NCBI GenBank assembly: GCA_024229515.1
Contig: JAAESI010000114.1
Location: 1-53,337 of the forward strand
Source of the DNA: Pseudomonadota bacterium
GTDB taxonomy: Bacteria; Myxococcota_A; UBA796; UBA9615
DNA: 53,337 bases
Direction: 5' to 3'
The position numbers and the translations under genes were made by a program. The notes under the pieces were generated by a model that saw nothing but the letters and a program-made list of their open reading frames with translations, did no database searches and had not been told where the DNA came from. Numbering within the stretch: the first letter of the stretch is position 1; every line of letters begins with the position of its first letter. Below, piece after piece: positions 36,101 to 45,500 of the stretch.

Positions 36101-36417
36101 GGGAGTTGCAGTTCCGCCTCGGCGAGGCCGCGTTCGTAGGAAGCCGCGGGGAGGTCGCGGCCGCCGCGGGTCAGCTGGAGGACGCCCGGGCGCTGCTCGC
36201 CAGCGGCGAAGTCCTGCTCCGTGAGCTGGGGAACAAGGCGGAGCTGGGCAAGCTCTTGTGCCGCCGCGGACGGGTCGAGCGGGACGCCGGCAACCGCGCG
36301 GTCGCTCTGCTCGCGCTGGAGGAGGCGCGCCAGCTCGCCACCGCCCTCGGCACCGGTCCCCGCAGCGAGTTGGGGCAGGCGGTGGCCACCCTCACCACGA
36401 GCCTCGCCGCAGGCTGA
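33157..36417 (+). CDS. Ser/Thr kinase - NB-ARC/STAND ATPase - TPR regulator, 1086 aa
   Basis: GTG 33157 is preferred over an ATG at 33118, which overlaps the divergent gene's start and both promoters. Kinase, about 8-270: IGRGAMATVW, AVKRL, LHRDLKPANV (Asp133), VDFG (Asp151), GTPAYMAPEQ. STAND ATPase, about 310-640: FVGRNDEL, GAGGSGKT (340-347), VTSRL and DCLPLAIELAAARL, as in AfsR and LuxR-type regulators. The C-terminal 430 residues hold TPRs, three of them near-identical (AIHREVGNRR, 40-residue spacing). A cytoplasmic signalling protein; ATP binding probably drives assembly. It differs from the paralogue at 28218 in its ATPase type. Confidence 0.9.
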   Translation: MSETVGQYVLEEAIGRGAMATVWRARHASGIGLQAAVKRLHPHLEVDEELVLRFRVEAEALARLQHPNLVRLLDFVEEDGRVALVTELVEGKPLNKVLERLKEPMPWPDAVALFRQIVAGAAHAHRQGCLHRDLKPANVMVTPGDGVKVVDFGIASLVGADPMTEHGFVLGTPAYMAPEQRRSMRGLDARADIYAMGVVLWEMLVKPLAEPGLTGWRIADEDLAMLGGRDLPPWLRALVRAMVQPARRDRPATCEAVLAILDRGLAREAGDVDESTTESGPGGTMLLPVDEHGTPLATTASDTLRPALTFPRSSFVGRNDELAAVERQFAEGGRLVVLLGAGGSGKTRLVWRYVETRLEAWPGGAWFCDLSDATDLDEACRAIAAALQVPLTGKDMATQLGHALAGRGRTLVVLDAVEQAAGIIDGLTARWMARAPEVRFLVTSRLVLRAEGERIVAVDPLPEADAVELLRRRAAETGQTLGATRKLSADLSAIVRELDCLPLAIELAAARLKLLTPARLKDWLTRRFEVLRGSEQGRGRQTTLRGAIDFSWELLDDAERATLAQLAVFSGSFTLEAAEAIVDVTAWSEAAPVMDLVGTLVDHSLLRRLPVADGAEPRFGLLKSVQAYADEQLDVVGLLVGEGGEEATGPGPRRAAEARHGAWFASFGEPDFLDSLDGPGGGDHRAMLAADLTNLEAAAMRGASRGYAPTAVDAACALAAELRLRGPFARGLEIIDSALAVPGVEPLDRARLLRERGWLVRVAGSTAAAGRDFEEALDLIRDEGGDARVEGDILMGLAIARRVQGRMVDSRALFEQALDVARRAGDRRTAGRVRGNLAVLYKNLGQPAEARTLYGQALAIHREVGNRRSEGIHLGELALLCVELGQPNEALQLYEESLAIHREVGNRRVEGQVLGNMANLHQSLKRYGEGYRLLQEALAIHREVGNRRSEAVQLGNLGDLCFAVGNLAGAAACLDASLDVCRELQFRLGEAAFVGSRGEVAAAAGQLEDARALLASGEVLLRELGNKAELGKLLCRRGRVERDAGNRAVALLALEEARQLATALGTGPRSELGQAVATLTTSLAAG
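35728..36007 (+). repeat. Three TPR-coding direct repeats, 120-bp period
   Basis: Near-identical cores start at 35728, 35848 and 35968 and encode LAIHREVGNRR. The exact 120-bp spacing and low DNA divergence point to recent duplication or gene conversion. Confidence 0.8.
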
Positions 36418-36428
36418 ACCGGCTGGAG

Positions 36429-36434
36429 TACAGT
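36429..36434 (+). promoter_or_regulatory. Putative -10 (TACAGT), leaderless start
   Basis: Seven bases before the GTG at 36442 and eleven bases after the upstream stop. Confidence 0.4.
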
Positions 36435-36441
36435 GGCGGCC

Positions 36442-38097
36442 GTGCACCGCCTCGCTCCCCTGCTCGTGCTCCTCGTCCTCGCCGGCTGCCCCGCCAGCGA
36501 CTTCGTGCTGGAGTTCGAGGGCGTGGTGCTCACGATCCCCGACGGCGCGCTGCCGGAGGGAACCGCGCTGGGGGACCTGAACGTCGCGGTCGAGGCCGAG
36601 CTCCCGGTGCCGCTGCCGGACAACCGCAGCCTCCTGTCGGAGGTCTACGCCTTCACCCCTCACGGGCTCGCGTTCGAGGCCCCGATCACGGTCGACATGG
36701 TCTACACCGAGGCCTTCGACGGGGAGCCCGAGGTCTTCCGCCTGGGCGACGACATGGACGACGGATGGGCGGCGGTGGCGGACGCCTCGTTCGCCGATTC
36801 GGTGGCGACGTTCACCACCTCGGGCTTCAGCTGGTACGCGGTCACGCGACTCCCCGCCGGCGGCGACGACGACGACTCCACCAGCGCCGACGCCTTCGAG
36901 GGAGACATCGGCTTCGACTCGCACGCCGCCATGACGGCCTTCTGCGCGGAGTACGACTCGGTCACCGGCAGCGTCACGATCGCCGGCCCGAACATCGCCG
37001 CGACGGACGAGCTGGCCTGCCTCCAGGCCGTCGGCGGCGACCTGTTCATCCAGGGCAGCGGCGCCACCACGGTGAACTTCGCCATGCTCGAGGGGGTGGG
37101 CGGCGCCCTCGTCATCACGCTGAACTCGGAGCTGGATCTGGTGTCGATGCCGTTCCTCGCCGAAGTGGGCGGCGACATGCTTCTTGACACCAACGTGCAG
37201 CTGTCGTCGGTGTCCCTGCCGGATCTGGCGGAGATCGGCGGGAGTCTGTCCGCGGGCGCGCAGGCGTCCTTCCTCACGGTCGACCTCACGGGGCTCGTGG
37301 ACGTCGTCGGCGAGCTCGACCTCAGCGGTCCCACGGGGATGGCGAGCCTGAACCTGGGGGCGCTCGAGACCGTCGGCGAGGACCTGCTCCTGAGCGGCCA
37401 CACGCAGCTGACGGGGTTGGATCTTCGGAGCCTGCTGTCGGTCGGTGGCGGGCTCGACATCGCCGACGAGGCGCAGCTCGCGCTGATCCAGGCAGGCCGC
37501 CTCACCTCCGTCGGCGGGGACCTCGTGATCGAGAACAGCGGCACCCTGGAAGGGGTGACGCTGCCCGATCTGACCACGGTCGGAGAGCAGCTCCGGCTGC
37601 TGAACCTGGAGTCCGTGACCTCGATCGATCTGAACGAGTTGGAGACGGTGGGAGGCCGAATCACGGTCCAGGGGACCGACACGATCGGCCTGTCCCTGGC
37701 GAGCCTCACGACCGCGGGCGAGCTCCGCGTGGCGAGCAACCCGTTCGCGTCGATCGCGGCCCCCCTGCTCACCGACGTCGAGGGGGATCTCGTCGTCTCC
37801 GCGGACGCGGCGCTGAGCACGCTGAGCTTCCCCGCGTTGGTCACGGTGGGCACCTTCTTCCTGCACGACACCGGCCTGCCGACGCTGGCGCTGCCGGAGC
37901 TGACGGAGACGTCCGAGGACTTCCACGTCGCGGAGAACCCGTTCCTGACGTCGCTGAGCGCGCCGCTGCTGACCACCATCGGCGGGAGCCTGGAGATCGA
38001 GCTCAACCCCAACCTGCCGACCTCACAGGCCAACGCCATCGCGGACCAGGCCGACGTGGGCGGGGACACGACCATCTCGGGCAACGGCGGCGGCTGA
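36442..38097 (+). CDS. Lipoprotein with ZU5-like and receptor-L-domain-like repeats, 551 aa
   Basis: GTG at 36442 gives a clean signal with lipobox LAGC (Cys16); an upstream GTG at 36433 overlaps the -10 element. Residues 20-140 resemble a ZU5-type beta domain (VVLTIPDGALPEGTALG, FTPHGLAFEAPITV). After an acidic GGDDDDST linker, residues 160-550 hold tandem beta-solenoid repeats of about 24 residues (L..VGGDL.I....L..L.LP.L), like the receptor L domain found in eukaryotic receptors and some bacterial surface proteins. The protein ends in GNGGG. Probably an outer-membrane-anchored binding protein. Its own promoter is likely. Confidence 0.78.
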   Translation: MHRLAPLLVLLVLAGCPASDFVLEFEGVVLTIPDGALPEGTALGDLNVAVEAELPVPLPDNRSLLSEVYAFTPHGLAFEAPITVDMVYTEAFDGEPEVFRLGDDMDDGWAAVADASFADSVATFTTSGFSWYAVTRLPAGGDDDDSTSADAFEGDIGFDSHAAMTAFCAEYDSVTGSVTIAGPNIAATDELACLQAVGGDLFIQGSGATTVNFAMLEGVGGALVITLNSELDLVSMPFLAEVGGDMLLDTNVQLSSVSLPDLAEIGGSLSAGAQASFLTVDLTGLVDVVGELDLSGPTGMASLNLGALETVGEDLLLSGHTQLTGLDLRSLLSVGGGLDIADEAQLALIQAGRLTSVGGDLVIENSGTLEGVTLPDLTTVGEQLRLLNLESVTSIDLNELETVGGRITVQGTDTIGLSLASLTTAGELRVASNPFASIAAPLLTDVEGDLVVSADAALSTLSFPALVTVGTFFLHDTGLPTLALPELTETSEDFHVAENPFLTSLSAPLLTTIGGSLEIELNPNLPTSQANAIADQADVGGDTTISGNGGG

Positions 38098-38142
38098 GCC
38101 CACCGCCTGGAGTTCGTGCGCGGGCAGCAACTCAGGCCCGGC

Positions 38143-38148
38143 TACACT
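38143..38148 (+). promoter_or_regulatory. Putative -10 (TACACT), leaderless start
   Basis: Six bases before the ATG at 38155; no ribosome binding site fits in between. It lies in a 57-base gap with nothing else recognisable. Confidence 0.45.
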
Positions 38149-38154
38149 GACAAC

Positions 38155-39648
<1,494 letters not shown>

Positions 39649-39669
39649 GCGGTCCGCCGCCCGAGGACC

Positions 39670-39675
39670 TAAACT
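39670..39675 (+). promoter_or_regulatory. Putative -10 (TAAACT), leaderless start
   Basis: Seven bases before the ATG at 39683, in a 34-base gap. The closest of the set to the TATAAT consensus in its first half. Confidence 0.45.
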
Positions 39676-39682
39676 CCCGCCG

Positions 39683-42019
39683 ATGCCCGCACGAAGCAGC
39701 CCACCCCCCGGGGCCGAGACCACGAAGGTCGTCGCCGATCGGCCCGCGCCGGCGTGGCCGGACACCGTCGGGCGGTACGAGATCCAGGGGGAGCTGGGGC
39801 GCGGCGGCGGGGGCCGCGTCTACGACGCCTGGGACCCGCAGCTGGGCCGCAACGTGGCCGTGAAGGTGCTGGATGCCGACTCGCACGAGTTCTCCGAGCA
39901 CTTCCGCCTCGAGGCCCGCCTCACGTCCCAACTCGAGCACGCCAACATCATCCCCGTGCACGACTCCGGGGTGACCGAGGAGGGGCTCCCGTACTTCGTG
40001 ATGAAGCGGATCGCGGGCAAGTCGCTCGCCCGCATCCTCGACCTGCTCGTGGCCAAAGAGCCCGACGCCGTCGAGCGCTACAGCACCCACCGGCTGCTCC
40101 GCGCCTTCGCCCAGGTCTGCCACGCCGTCGCCTTCGCGCACGACCGCGGCGTGCTCCACCTCGACCTGAAGCCCGCCAACATCATGCTGCAGAAGTTCGG
40201 GGAGGTCCTCGTGCTGGATTGGGGGGTCGCGCGGGCCACCGAGCGCAGCCTCCACAAGTCGCTGTTCCAGGCCAGCGAAGAGCACATCATCGGCACCCCG
40301 GGCTACATCGCCCCGGAGATGATCGAGGGCGAAGTCCCCGGTCCCCCCGCCGACGTGTTCGGCCTCGGCGCGACCCTGTTCGAGTTGCTCACCCACCAGC
40401 GGGCCTACGACGGGCGCACCAAGGCGGCCCGCATGCTCTCGACGCTGGACCCGCCCCCCGATCCGCGCAACGTCCGGCCGATCGACGACGAGCTGGCCGA
40501 GGTCTGCCACCGCTGCCTCACCCACTCCCCCTACGAGCGCCCGTCCGCCTCCGAACTCGCTGCCTCGATCGAGGACTTCCTCGAGGGCACCCGCCGCCGC
40601 GAGCAGGCCCTCGCCCACGTGCAGCAGGCCGAAGCCGCCGCCGCCCGGTTCGAGACCATCACGAAGCAGCGCGCCGAACTGCGCGAGCGGATCCAGGAGC
40701 TGTCCGGCTCGATCAAGTCCACCGCCCCGCTGTCGGCCAAGGCCGAGTTCATGGGGATCCGCACCCGAGCCGAGGCGATCGCCACCGAGCAGGCGCGCGC
40801 CCTCGGTGAGGTCGTGAGCGCCTGCGAGCGGGCCCTCACTCACGCCCCCAAGGACCGCCGCGCCCGCGTGCTCCTGGCCGACGTCCACGCCCTCCAGTTG
40901 CGGCAGGCAGAGGCCGAGGGGGACGCCCTCGCGGTGCCGCACCTGACCGAGCGGGTGAAGGCTCACGACATCGACGCCACCCACGCCGAGTGGCTCGAGG
41001 GGGCCGGCCGACTGACCCTCGACACGGACCCCAGCGGCGCCGACGTGAGCCTCCAGCGGGTTCGCCCCGAAGGCCTGCTGTGGACGCTCCAGACAGCCAT
41101 CCCGCTGGGCAAGACCCCGCTGCGCGACCACCCCCTGGCGATGGGCTCCTACGTGCTCACGCTCACGGCCGCGGACCGCCCCCCCGTGAGCTACCCCGTG
41201 GAGATCACCCGGCAGGCCCACTGGGAGGCGGGGACGGTCCACCTCTCCCGGGAACACGACATCCCCGACGGCTGGTCGTACATCCCCGCGGGCCCGTTCC
41301 GGATGGGCGGCGCGGCTCCCGGGAGCAAGTCCCTGCCCCGGAAGATCCGGCACGTGGACGGCTTCGCGATGGCGACGCTGCCGGTGACGATGCGGCAGTA
41401 CGCCGAGTTCCTGACGTCGCTGCACCAGAACGACCCCGACGAGGCGTGGGCCCGCTCCCCCCGCCAGAAGGGAGGCCGAGGGACGCAGCGGGGCCAGTAC
41501 TGGATCCGCCCCGATCCCGGCGCCGCCTACGAAGTGCCGCCGCTGGACCGCGACGGCGACCCGTGGGAGCCCGAGTGGCCGGTGATGGGCATCTCCTACA
41601 ACGACGCCCGCGCCTACTGCCGCTGGTACAAGCAGGTCACCGGCGTCAAAGTCCGACTCCCCGACGAGGCGGAGTGGGAGAAGGCAGGCCGCGGCGTGGA
41701 CGGCCGGATCTACCCCTGGGGCAACTGGTTCGACGCTCAGCTGTGCAACATGTCGCGCACCACCGAGGGGCGGAACCTGCCGATGCCGGTGGGCTGGTTC
41801 GAGTACGACCAGTCCGTGTACGGCGTCCGCGACCTCGCCGGGGGCATGCGCGCGTGGTGCGAGCCGATCCCGGAGGTCGCCGACCCCAAGGGCTTGATGC
41901 CCGTGCGGGGGGGCTCCTGGATCGCCGATCCGCAGGGCTGCCGCCTCGATCGACGCAGCAACGACTGGGAATGGAACAGCTACACCATGTACGGATCTCG
42001 CTTGGCGACCTCCGTCTAG
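39683..42019 (+). CDS. Ser/Thr kinase - PEGA - FGE/sulfatase-modifying-like protein, 778 aa
   Basis: Kinase, about 32-300: LGRGGGGRVYDAWD, VAVKVL, LHLDLKPANI (Asp161, Leu replacing the usual Arg of HRD) and LDWGVAR (Asp179, Trp in place of Phe); both changes are common in large bacterial kinases. A helical stalk (about 300-440) follows, then a PEGA-like beta domain about 448-515 (LTLDTDPSGADV). The C-terminus is a formylglycine-generating-enzyme fold, about 530-775 (IPAGPFRMGG, LPVTMRQYAEF, RLPDEAEWEKAGRG, YPWGNWFD, MPVRGGSW). Only one cysteine is seen where catalytic FGEs carry a pair near GGSW, so this domain may bind ligand rather than oxidise cysteine. No transmembrane segment is obvious. 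Confidence 0.88.
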   Translation: MPARSSPPPGAETTKVVADRPAPAWPDTVGRYEIQGELGRGGGGRVYDAWDPQLGRNVAVKVLDADSHEFSEHFRLEARLTSQLEHANIIPVHDSGVTEEGLPYFVMKRIAGKSLARILDLLVAKEPDAVERYSTHRLLRAFAQVCHAVAFAHDRGVLHLDLKPANIMLQKFGEVLVLDWGVARATERSLHKSLFQASEEHIIGTPGYIAPEMIEGEVPGPPADVFGLGATLFELLTHQRAYDGRTKAARMLSTLDPPPDPRNVRPIDDELAEVCHRCLTHSPYERPSASELAASIEDFLEGTRRREQALAHVQQAEAAAARFETITKQRAELRERIQELSGSIKSTAPLSAKAEFMGIRTRAEAIATEQARALGEVVSACERALTHAPKDRRARVLLADVHALQLRQAEAEGDALAVPHLTERVKAHDIDATHAEWLEGAGRLTLDTDPSGADVSLQRVRPEGLLWTLQTAIPLGKTPLRDHPLAMGSYVLTLTAADRPPVSYPVEITRQAHWEAGTVHLSREHDIPDGWSYIPAGPFRMGGAAPGSKSLPRKIRHVDGFAMATLPVTMRQYAEFLTSLHQNDPDEAWARSPRQKGGRGTQRGQYWIRPDPGAAYEVPPLDRDGDPWEPEWPVMGISYNDARAYCRWYKQVTGVKVRLPDEAEWEKAGRGVDGRIYPWGNWFDAQLCNMSRTTEGRNLPMPVGWFEYDQSVYGVRDLAGGMRAWCEPIPEVADPKGLMPVRGGSWIADPQGCRLDRRSNDWEWNSYTMYGSRLATSV

Positions 42020-42025
42020 CCTGAA

Positions 42026-42037
42026 TATCATTATACG
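42026..42037. promoter_or_regulatory. AT-rich promoter/operator before gntR-type gene
   Basis: A run rich in A and T with TATCAT and TTATAC, standing out from the very GC-rich surroundings. GGAG at 42037-42040 is correctly spaced before the ATG at 42046. GntR/YtrA-type repressors often bind near their own start; no clear palindrome can be proved here. Confidence 0.4.
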
Positions 42038-42045
42038 GAGCATCA

Positions 42046-42441
42046 ATGCCCACATTGCCGATTCAGTTGAGCCAGAGCAGCTGGGAACCGATCTACCGCC
42101 AGATCGAGGACCAGATTGCCCGGCTCATCCGCTCGGGAGAGGCGCAACCGAGTCAGCTGCTGCCGTCGGTCCGCCAGCTGTCCGAGCAACTCGGGGTCTC
42201 GGCCATCACGATCCGTCGGGCCTACGACGACCTGACCCGGGAGGGGCTGCTGGTTCGGCGCCAGGGCCAGGGCACGTTCGTCGCCCGAGACATCGCCACC
42301 ACGCTCCGCGCCCGTTCGTTGCGCGAAGCCGAAGACGTCGTCAGCCGCGCCCTCATCGAAGCCCGGCAGATGGGCCTCAAGGGGTCCGCGCTGCGCGCCG
42401 CGGTCGAAGCTCTGTTGGAGGGTGACGAGACCGACTCCTGA
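42046..42441 (+). CDS. GntR-family (YtrA-type) transcriptional regulator, 131 aa
   Basis: Full-length winged-helix N-terminus (about 8-78): SWEPIYRQIEDQIARLIRSG, LLPSVRQLSEQLGVSAITIRRAYDDL and EGLLVRRQGQGTFVA are textbook GntR. The C-terminal part is only about 50 helical residues, as in the short YtrA subfamily, which dimerises through it and usually represses ABC-transporter or export operons beside it. No transporter is here. The gene stands alone, facing the pilus/kinase operon tail to tail with ten bases between. The AT-rich segment upstream is its likely promoter and possible autoregulatory site. Confidence 0.93.
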   Translation: MPTLPIQLSQSSWEPIYRQIEDQIARLIRSGEAQPSQLLPSVRQLSEQLGVSAITIRRAYDDLTREGLLVRRQGQGTFVARDIATTLRARSLREAEDVVSRALIEARQMGLKGSALRAAVEALLEGDETDS

Positions 42442-42451
42442 GGCGCGACGC

Positions 42452-43306
42452 CTACAGGTCGATGCTGAGCCGCTTCATGTCTTCCCAGGCTGCGATCATG
42501 GCCTTGCGCGCCTCGGCGCAGGAGGCGTAGCGCTCGCCCGGGTTCTTCGCGATCAGCCGCATGACGATCTGGTCGATCTTGCTGCTCAGATCCGGGTCCA
42601 GCCGGCTCGGAGCCATCGGCGTCTTTTCCAGGATCTGCAGGAACAGCTGGGCCACGTCGGTGCCGCCGAAGGGGAGCACGCCGGTCAGCGCCTGGTACAT
42701 CAGCACGCCCATCGCATACAGGTCCCCGGCGGGACCGCCGTCGTCGATCCCGCGGAGCCGCTCGGGCGAGATGAACGCGGGGGTGCCCACCACGGCGCCG
42801 GTGGCGGTGTGGCCGGAGGTCGCGTCCGCGAGCTTGGCGATGCCGAAGTCCATCACCTTCAGCGTCTTGCCGCCGTCGACCACGAACATGTTCGCCGGCT
42901 TCACGTCGCGGTGGATGACGCCGAGCTTGTGGGCGGCGCCGAGCCCGTCGAACGCCTGGGCGAACAGCCGCATCGCCTGGCCGACGGGGAGCTTGCCGCC
43001 GGCGTCCTCGATCATCTGGTCCAGGTCCTTGCCCTCGAGCAGCTCCATCGTCAGGAAGTACGCGCGGCGCCAGGCGCCGAACTCGTAGGTGCGCACGATG
43101 TGGGGGTGGCTCAGCCGGCGGGCGATCCGCATCTCCTGCTTGAACCGGGCGACCGACGTCTCGTCCTCGGGGCTGCGGCCGAACAGCTTGAGCGCGACGT
43201 CCTCTTCCAGCTCGAGGTCGGTGACACGGTAGACCACGGCCATACCGCCGGCACCGATCTCGCCGGCGACGCGGTACCGCTTCGCGATCACGTCCCCGAC
43301 CTGCAC
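42452..43306 (-). CDS. Soluble Ser/Thr protein kinase, 284 aa
   Basis: A lone Hanks kinase domain: IGAGGMAVVY, DVALKLFG, IHRDVKPANM (Asp134), VMDFG (Asp153), GTPAFISPERLRG. No membrane or sensor domain; the C-terminus stops after the kinase fold. GTG 43306 gives the usual VGDVIAKRY entry. The same frame is open back to 43384 and could add about 25 residues (LSADKIAGVSSKQ...) from a CTG. It is the last gene of the leftward HEAT-PilT, PilT, TPR operon, so phosphorylation of the motility machinery is a reasonable inference. Confidence 0.9.
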   Translation of the reverse strand: MQVGDVIAKRYRVAGEIGAGGMAVVYRVTDLELEEDVALKLFGRSPEDETSVARFKQEMRIARRLSHPHIVRTYEFGAWRRAYFLTMELLEGKDLDQMIEDAGGKLPVGQAMRLFAQAFDGLGAAHKLGVIHRDVKPANMFVVDGGKTLKVMDFGIAKLADATSGHTATGAVVGTPAFISPERLRGIDDGGPAGDLYAMGVLMYQALTGVLPFGGTDVAQLFLQILEKTPMAPSRLDPDLSSKIDQIVMRLIAKNPGERYASCAEARKAMIAAWEDMKRLSIDL

Positions 43307-43381
43307 CGGGCCGAGGCCCAGCTCTTCGCTCCGCGTCTGCTTCGAGGAGACCCCCGCGATCTTGTCCGCCGACAGCGTGTC

Positions 43382-44431
43382 CTAGCTCCCCCGGAGCGGC
43401 TGGGGCGGCGGCGCGCCCGGCGCGGAGGCGCCCGCGCGCGAGCGGTAGAAGGGATCCGGAGTCGGCTCCCCCACCGCCCCCGTGGGCGGCGGCTTGCCGG
43501 GTCTGCTGAGCCTCCCGGGCAGCGGCGCGGCCGACTTCACGGGCGGCAGATCCGGCAGCGAGGGGAGCGCCACCGGCTTGCGGCGGCCGGGCGCCGAGCC
43601 GCGCGGACGCATCGCATCGAGGTCGGCCTGGGCGAACGCGACGTCCTCCCCGAGCACCCGCGCGAAGTCCCCGTCCTTCGCCTCCACGGTCTCGATCAGC
43701 AACGCCAGGCGGGTGCCCACGTCGCGGTAGCTGGGGTCCAGCTTCACGGTCGCGCGGAACGCCTTCAGCGCGGCGTCCTTCATCCCCGCCTTCTCGAACA
43801 ACGAGCCCAGCGAATACAGCGTCGGCACGCGAGCGGGCAGGTGAGGGCCCCGGTCCTCGCGCACGAACGGCATCGCGAAGGTCTCCAACTGGTAGTGCAC
43901 GAGCCCGTGCTGCCGGGCGAGCCGCACCGCCCGCGCCACCGCCTCGGGGTAGCGGCGGTGGTCCGTCGACACCGACATCAGCGCGTCCATCGCTTCCCGC
44001 GGCCGGTCGGTCTTGCCGTAGCGCTCTGCCAGCAGGAACGGGTCGCCCTGCATGCTGCCGGTCGTGCCCTCGGTCTCTTTCTGGTGGGGGCGGCTGTGGA
44101 GGTACCCCTGGGCCCACGGGCTGTCCGGCGCGGGGAGTCCCTTCATCACCCGGTCGGCGTCCGCGCGACGGCCGGCGTTCTTGAGCACCGCGGCGGCCCG
44201 CTCCCGCTCGCCGAGGGCAACGAACAGCGCCACCGCCATGCGCGCGCGACCGGCCCGGGCGTAGCAGATGCCGGCGTGCAGCGCGGCCTTGCGGCGACCC
44301 GGATCGAGCTGCCCGACCATCGTCGGCTTCTCCGGCAGCACCGCCAGGTAGCACTCCGCCGCGTCCTCGTAGCGGCGTTCGCTGACGAGGCGCTGGGCGG
44401 CGGCGAGCGGCGCTCGGATGTCCTCAGCCAA
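43382..44431 (-). CDS. TPR protein, 349 aa
   Basis: TTG 44431 overlaps the upstream PilT stop by eight bases. Residues 1-260 are helical repeats of TPR type (RYEDAAECYLAVLP, ALHAGICYARAGRARMAVALF, SLGSLFEKAGMKDAALKAFRATVKLDP). The last 70 residues are Pro/Ala/Arg-rich and probably disordered. Cytoplasmic, no signal peptide. The operon links it to PilT ATPases and a kinase, so a scaffold or adaptor in pilus control is likely. About 75 bases separate it from the kinase start if GTG 43306 is used. Confidence 0.75.
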   Translation of the reverse strand: MAEDIRAPLAAAQRLVSERRYEDAAECYLAVLPEKPTMVGQLDPGRRKAALHAGICYARAGRARMAVALFVALGERERAAAVLKNAGRRADADRVMKGLPAPDSPWAQGYLHSRPHQKETEGTTGSMQGDPFLLAERYGKTDRPREAMDALMSVSTDHRRYPEAVARAVRLARQHGLVHYQLETFAMPFVREDRGPHLPARVPTLYSLGSLFEKAGMKDAALKAFRATVKLDPSYRDVGTRLALLIETVEAKDGDFARVLGEDVAFAQADLDAMRPRGSAPGRRKPVALPSLPDLPPVKSAAPLPGRLSRPGKPPPTGAVGEPTPDPFYRSRAGASAPGAPPPQPLRGS

Positions 44432-45500
44432 TCAGCCCCTCCTGCATCGCCAAGTCCTGGAACACGATCGGGTAGGTCGCGTGCTTGTGCGCCTCCGGGT
44501 ACGCCAGTTGGCGGTCCCGCACCAACCGGAGCAGGTCCTTGTCCAGGCTCTGCATGCCGGTCGATGCATCGATCGTCTGAAGGTACGACTCAATCTGGTG
44601 AGTCTTTCCTTCTCGGATCATGTTCGCCACCGCGGTGTTGTTGAACAGGATCTCCAGGGCGGCCACGCGGCCCTCGCCGGAGGCCAGCTTCACGAGCCGC
44701 TGCGACACCAACGCCCGCACCACCACGGACAGCACCCCGCGGATCTGATCGGCCTGCTCATCGGGGTAGGCGTCGATCATGCGATCGATGGACCGCGCCG
44801 CCGATCCGGTGTGCAGCGTGCCGAACACGAGCACGCCCGTCTCGGCCGCGCTGATGGCGAGGTTGATGGTCTCCAGGTCCCGCATCTCGCCGATCAGGAG
44901 CACGTCCGGCGCCTCCCGGAGGGCGGACCGGAGCGCGGCGTGGAAGCTCTTGACGTGCTTGTGCACCTGGCGCTGCGTGAGCTCCGAACGGATGGGCTGG
45001 TGGATGAACTCGATCGGGTCTTCGATCGTGATGATGTGCCTCGGGCGGCTTCGGTTGATCTCGCTGATCAACGCCGCCTGGGTGGTCGTCTTGCCCGAAC
45101 CCGTGGGGCCGGTGAACAGCACTAGGCCGTTGCTGAAGTCGATGATCTTGCGGAACTGGTGGGGCAGCCCGATCTCGGAGATCGTCGGGATCTTCGAGGG
45201 GATGATCCGGAACACCGCGCCCAGCCCGTTCCGCTGCCGGAACATATTCACCCGGAACCGTCCCTCGCCCTCCAGGGAGTAGGCGAAGTCCAGATCGGCG
45301 TGCTCCTCGAACTCCTTGATCTGCTTCGGTTGGAGGATCTCGTAGAGGAACCGCCGGGTCTCCCGCTCCCCCAGCTCGCGGAAGGGGATGTGCACCAGGT
45401 CGCCGTTGTGACGGATGGTCGGCTTGCTGCCGGAGGTGAAGTGCAGATCACTCGCCTTCTGGTCGAGCACGAGCCGCAGGAAGGAATCAAGACGCGCCAT
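44424..45500 (-). CDS. pilT: PilT-type twitching motility ATPase, 358 aa
   Basis: ATG 45500 with GAGG about five bases upstream; the frame is open further upstream but only as shadow of the previous gene. Typical length and motifs: KASDLHFTSGSKP, GPTGSGKTTT (Lys137), HIITIEDPIEFIH (Asp box), LREAPDVLLIGEMRDLET (Walker B) and GTLHTGSAARSIDR (His box). PilT hexamers depolymerise type IV pili at the inner membrane to power retraction. The gene overlaps the HEAT-PilT fusion by 14 bases and the TPR gene by 8, so all are cotranslated. No other pilus gene is in the window. Confidence 0.93.
   Translation of the reverse strand: MARLDSFLRLVLDQKASDLHFTSGSKPTIRHNGDLVHIPFRELGERETRRFLYEILQPKQIKEFEEHADLDFAYSLEGEGRFRVNMFRQRNGLGAVFRIIPSKIPTISEIGLPHQFRKIIDFSNGLVLFTGPTGSGKTTTQAALISEINRSRPRHIITIEDPIEFIHQPIRSELTQRQVHKHVKSFHAALRSALREAPDVLLIGEMRDLETINLAISAAETGVLVFGTLHTGSAARSIDRMIDAYPDEQADQIRGVLSVVVRALVSQRLVKLASGEGRVAALEILFNNTAVANMIREGKTHQIESYLQTIDASTGMQSLDKDLLRLVRDRQLAYPEAHKHATYPIVFQDLAMQEGLIG

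Noticed and set aside
33139..37926. Very long minus-strand open frame opposite the kinase and the L-domain lipoprotein; likewise 23604-27854 minus, 8750-10624 plus and 45415-48297 plus
   Set aside because: They lie antisense to genes with clear family motifs, translate to low-complexity Arg/Gly/Ala/His/Val sequence, and arise because stop codons are rare on the opposite strand in GC-rich codon bias.
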